Source: Cephalotus follicularis (lineage: Eukaryota; Streptophyta; Magnoliopsida; Oxalidales; Cephalotaceae). From it: a stretch of DNA of 64,000 nucleotides. A program made the translations under genes and the position numbers. The stretch covers positions 575,709 through 639,708 of the forward strand of contig BDDD01000058.1 in the NCBI GenBank assembly GCA_001972305.1, read 5' to 3'. The notes beneath the pieces were generated by a model. It saw only the letters and a program-made list of their open reading frames with translations, did no database searches and was not told where the DNA came from. Of this stretch, positions 62,201 through 64,000 are shown one piece after another. Positions within the stretch are counted from its first letter, which is position 1. Each line of letters starts with the position of its first letter.

Positions 62201-64000
62201 ATGGTCGTTAGACCATTTTTGAGCTCATACACTTTACACTTGGTACATATGAAGGTCCTTTGGCTTTCCAGATGCCAAGCACCATATGTTTTGCATTTAG
62301 GAAGGCAATATGTGAATTCGTTCATTCAAACACTTAAACCGTGGCACATAAAAGGGATTTGTCCTATTAGAGGCCAAATAACTCATGTTTGGTGTTTAGA
62401 AAGTCAATTTAAGCATTTATTTAGTCAAACACTTCACCCTTTGCAAACAATAAGGTCATTTAGCCTTCTGGAAGCCATGGCCTCATTTTTTGGCATTGAG
62501 GAAGGCAATTTAATCATTTCTTAAGTCAAACTTTTTGCCCATGGCACATAAAAAAGGTATTTCGCCTCCCGAAAGCCAAGAGACTCATGTTTGGCACTTA
62601 GGATGGCAATTTGACAATTCCTTAACTCAAACACTTTGCCCTTGGCACATATGAAGGTCATTTGGCCTTCCATATGCCAAAGTACATATGTTTTACACTT
62701 AGGAACGCAATATGTACCTTCGTTAAATCAAACATCTTAACCATGGCATATAAAAGGGATTTGGCCTGCTATAGGCCCAAGGACTCACGTTTGGTGTCTA
62801 GAAAGTCAATTTAAGCCTTCATTCAGTCAAACACTTCACCCATGGCACATAAGAAGGTCATTTAGCCTTCTAGAAACCATTACCTCATTTTCGGCACTTG
62901 AGAAGGCTATTTAAACATTTCTTAAGTTAAACTCTTTTTGCTTGGCACATAAGAGGGGCATTTGGCCTCCCGGGAGCCAAGAGACTCATGTTTGCACTTA
63001 GGATTGTAATTTGACCATTCCTTAACTCAAACACTTTACCCTTGGCACATATAAAGGTCATTTAGCTTTCGAGAGGCCAAGGTCCATATGTTTTGCACTT
63101 AGGAAGGCAATATGTGTCATCGTTAAGTCAAACACTTAAACCGTGGTACATAAAAAGGATTCGGCCTCCTATTGACCAAAGGACTCATGTTTTGTGTATA
63201 GAAAGTCAATTTAAGCCTTCATTTAGTCAAACACTTCACCCTTGGCACATAAGAAGGTCATTTAGCCTTCTGGAAGTCATGGCCTCATTTTTCGCACTTA
63301 GGATGGTAATTTAATCATTCCTTAAGTGAAACTTTTTGCCCTTTGCACATAAGAAGGGCATTTGACCTCCCGGAAGCCAAGAGATTCATGTTTGGCATTT
63401 AGGATGGCAATTTGACCATTCCTTAATCCAAACATTTAACCCTTGGCACATATGAAGGTCATTTGACCTTTCAGATGCCAAGGTCCTGAAGTTCTAGACC
63501 CAGGAATGCAATAGGTACCTTCGTTAAGTCAAACACTTAAACCGTGGCACATGGAAGTGATTTGGCTTGCTATCGACCAAGGGATTCATGTTTAATGTCA
63601 AGAAAGTCGATTTAAGGGTTCGTTCAGTCAAACATTTCACCCTTGACACAAAAGAAGGCCATTTAACCGTCTCGAAGCCATGACTTTATTTTTGGTACTT
63701 AGGAAGGCAATTTCAGCATTTCTTAAGTCAAACTCTTTTCCATTGGCGCATAAGAAAGGAATTTGGCCCCCTGAAAGCCAAGATCCTCATTTTTGGCACT
63801 TAGGATGGCAATTTGACCATTCCTTAACTCAAACACTTCACTCTTGGCACATATGAAGGTCATTTGACTTTCCATTTGCTAAGGCATTTATGTTGTGTAC
63901 TTAGGAAGGCAATATGTGCCTTCGTTAAGTCAAACACATAAACCGTGGCACATAAAAGTGATTTGGCCTGCTAGAGGCCAGAGGGCTCTTGTTTGGTGTC
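56226..64000. repeat. Satellite block 7, runs off the window end
   Basis: About 19 HOR units. The part 56,226-59,217 is paralogous to 49,636-51,720 and retains ~907 bp lost there. The part from ~61,740 is paralogous to 39,100-41,380. Small internal deletions occur, for example near 59,913, where a C monomer jumps from CCAGATGCCAA to TTCGTTAAG. No insertion is present and the array is still regular at the last base. Confidence 0.95.

Noticed and set aside
348..64000. Dozens of 60-160 residue ORFs with phrases such as SFSQTLHPWHIRRSFSLLEA and MAHMKVIWPSRCQGPYVLHLG
   Set aside because: They recur with the ~400-bp period in satellite, on both strands, carry no domain and are broken at random. 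They are translations of the repeat.

Overview
The window is repeat-rich flowering-plant DNA. It holds no host gene I can support: every credible coding stretch belongs to a decayed retrotransposon. The sequence suggests an angiosperm (plant-type Ty3/gypsy Gag, a Ty1/copia Sirevirus-like element, LTRs several kb long), but I cannot name the species. The setting looks like heterochromatin, possibly pericentromeric; that is inference.

About 45 kb is one satellite family present as seven blocks (348-1354, 1630-9481, 13249-35528, 38373-41546, 44297-44830, 48100-51720, 56226-64000). It is nested: a ~50-bp half-unit is doubled into a ~100-bp monomer; four diverged monomers (called A, B, C and D here) make a ~400-bp higher-order repeat (HOR); and in parts of the array four HORs form a ~1.6-kb super-repeat. 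All four monomer types keep a spaced dyad, TTGGC-N9-GCCAA, at the same place. Larger blocks of 2-4 kb are copied around the array with indels that are often whole multiples of ~100 bp.

Four LTR-type elements cut the satellite. Each has TG..CA-type ends (one ends in TA) and a perfect 5-bp target-site duplication: 9482-13248 (minus), 35529-38372, 41547-44296 and 44831-48099 (all plus). Each looks like a solo LTR of 2.7-3.8 kb. The first is unusual because a ~1.1-kb gag/protease fragment sits inside otherwise LTR-like sequence. A fifth element, a 5'-truncated Sirevirus-like Ty1/copia copy (51721-56225), has an RT/RNase H remnant, an extra downstream ORF, repeated polypurine tracts and a complete 3' LTR. 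A short poly(A)-tailed retroposon lies at 1355-1629, and the first 347 bases look like the end of another LTR element.

The most intriguing signal is that the unrelated Ty3-type LTRs and the Ty1/copia element all carry clusters of short palindromes with a GTCGAC core. One type is CAGTCGACTG, the other AAAGACGTCGACGTCTTT-like. In the two elements where a TATA box is visible, a cluster lies just upstream of it; a second cluster lies further inside several LTRs. This looks like a shared regulatory architecture of retrotransposons in this genome.
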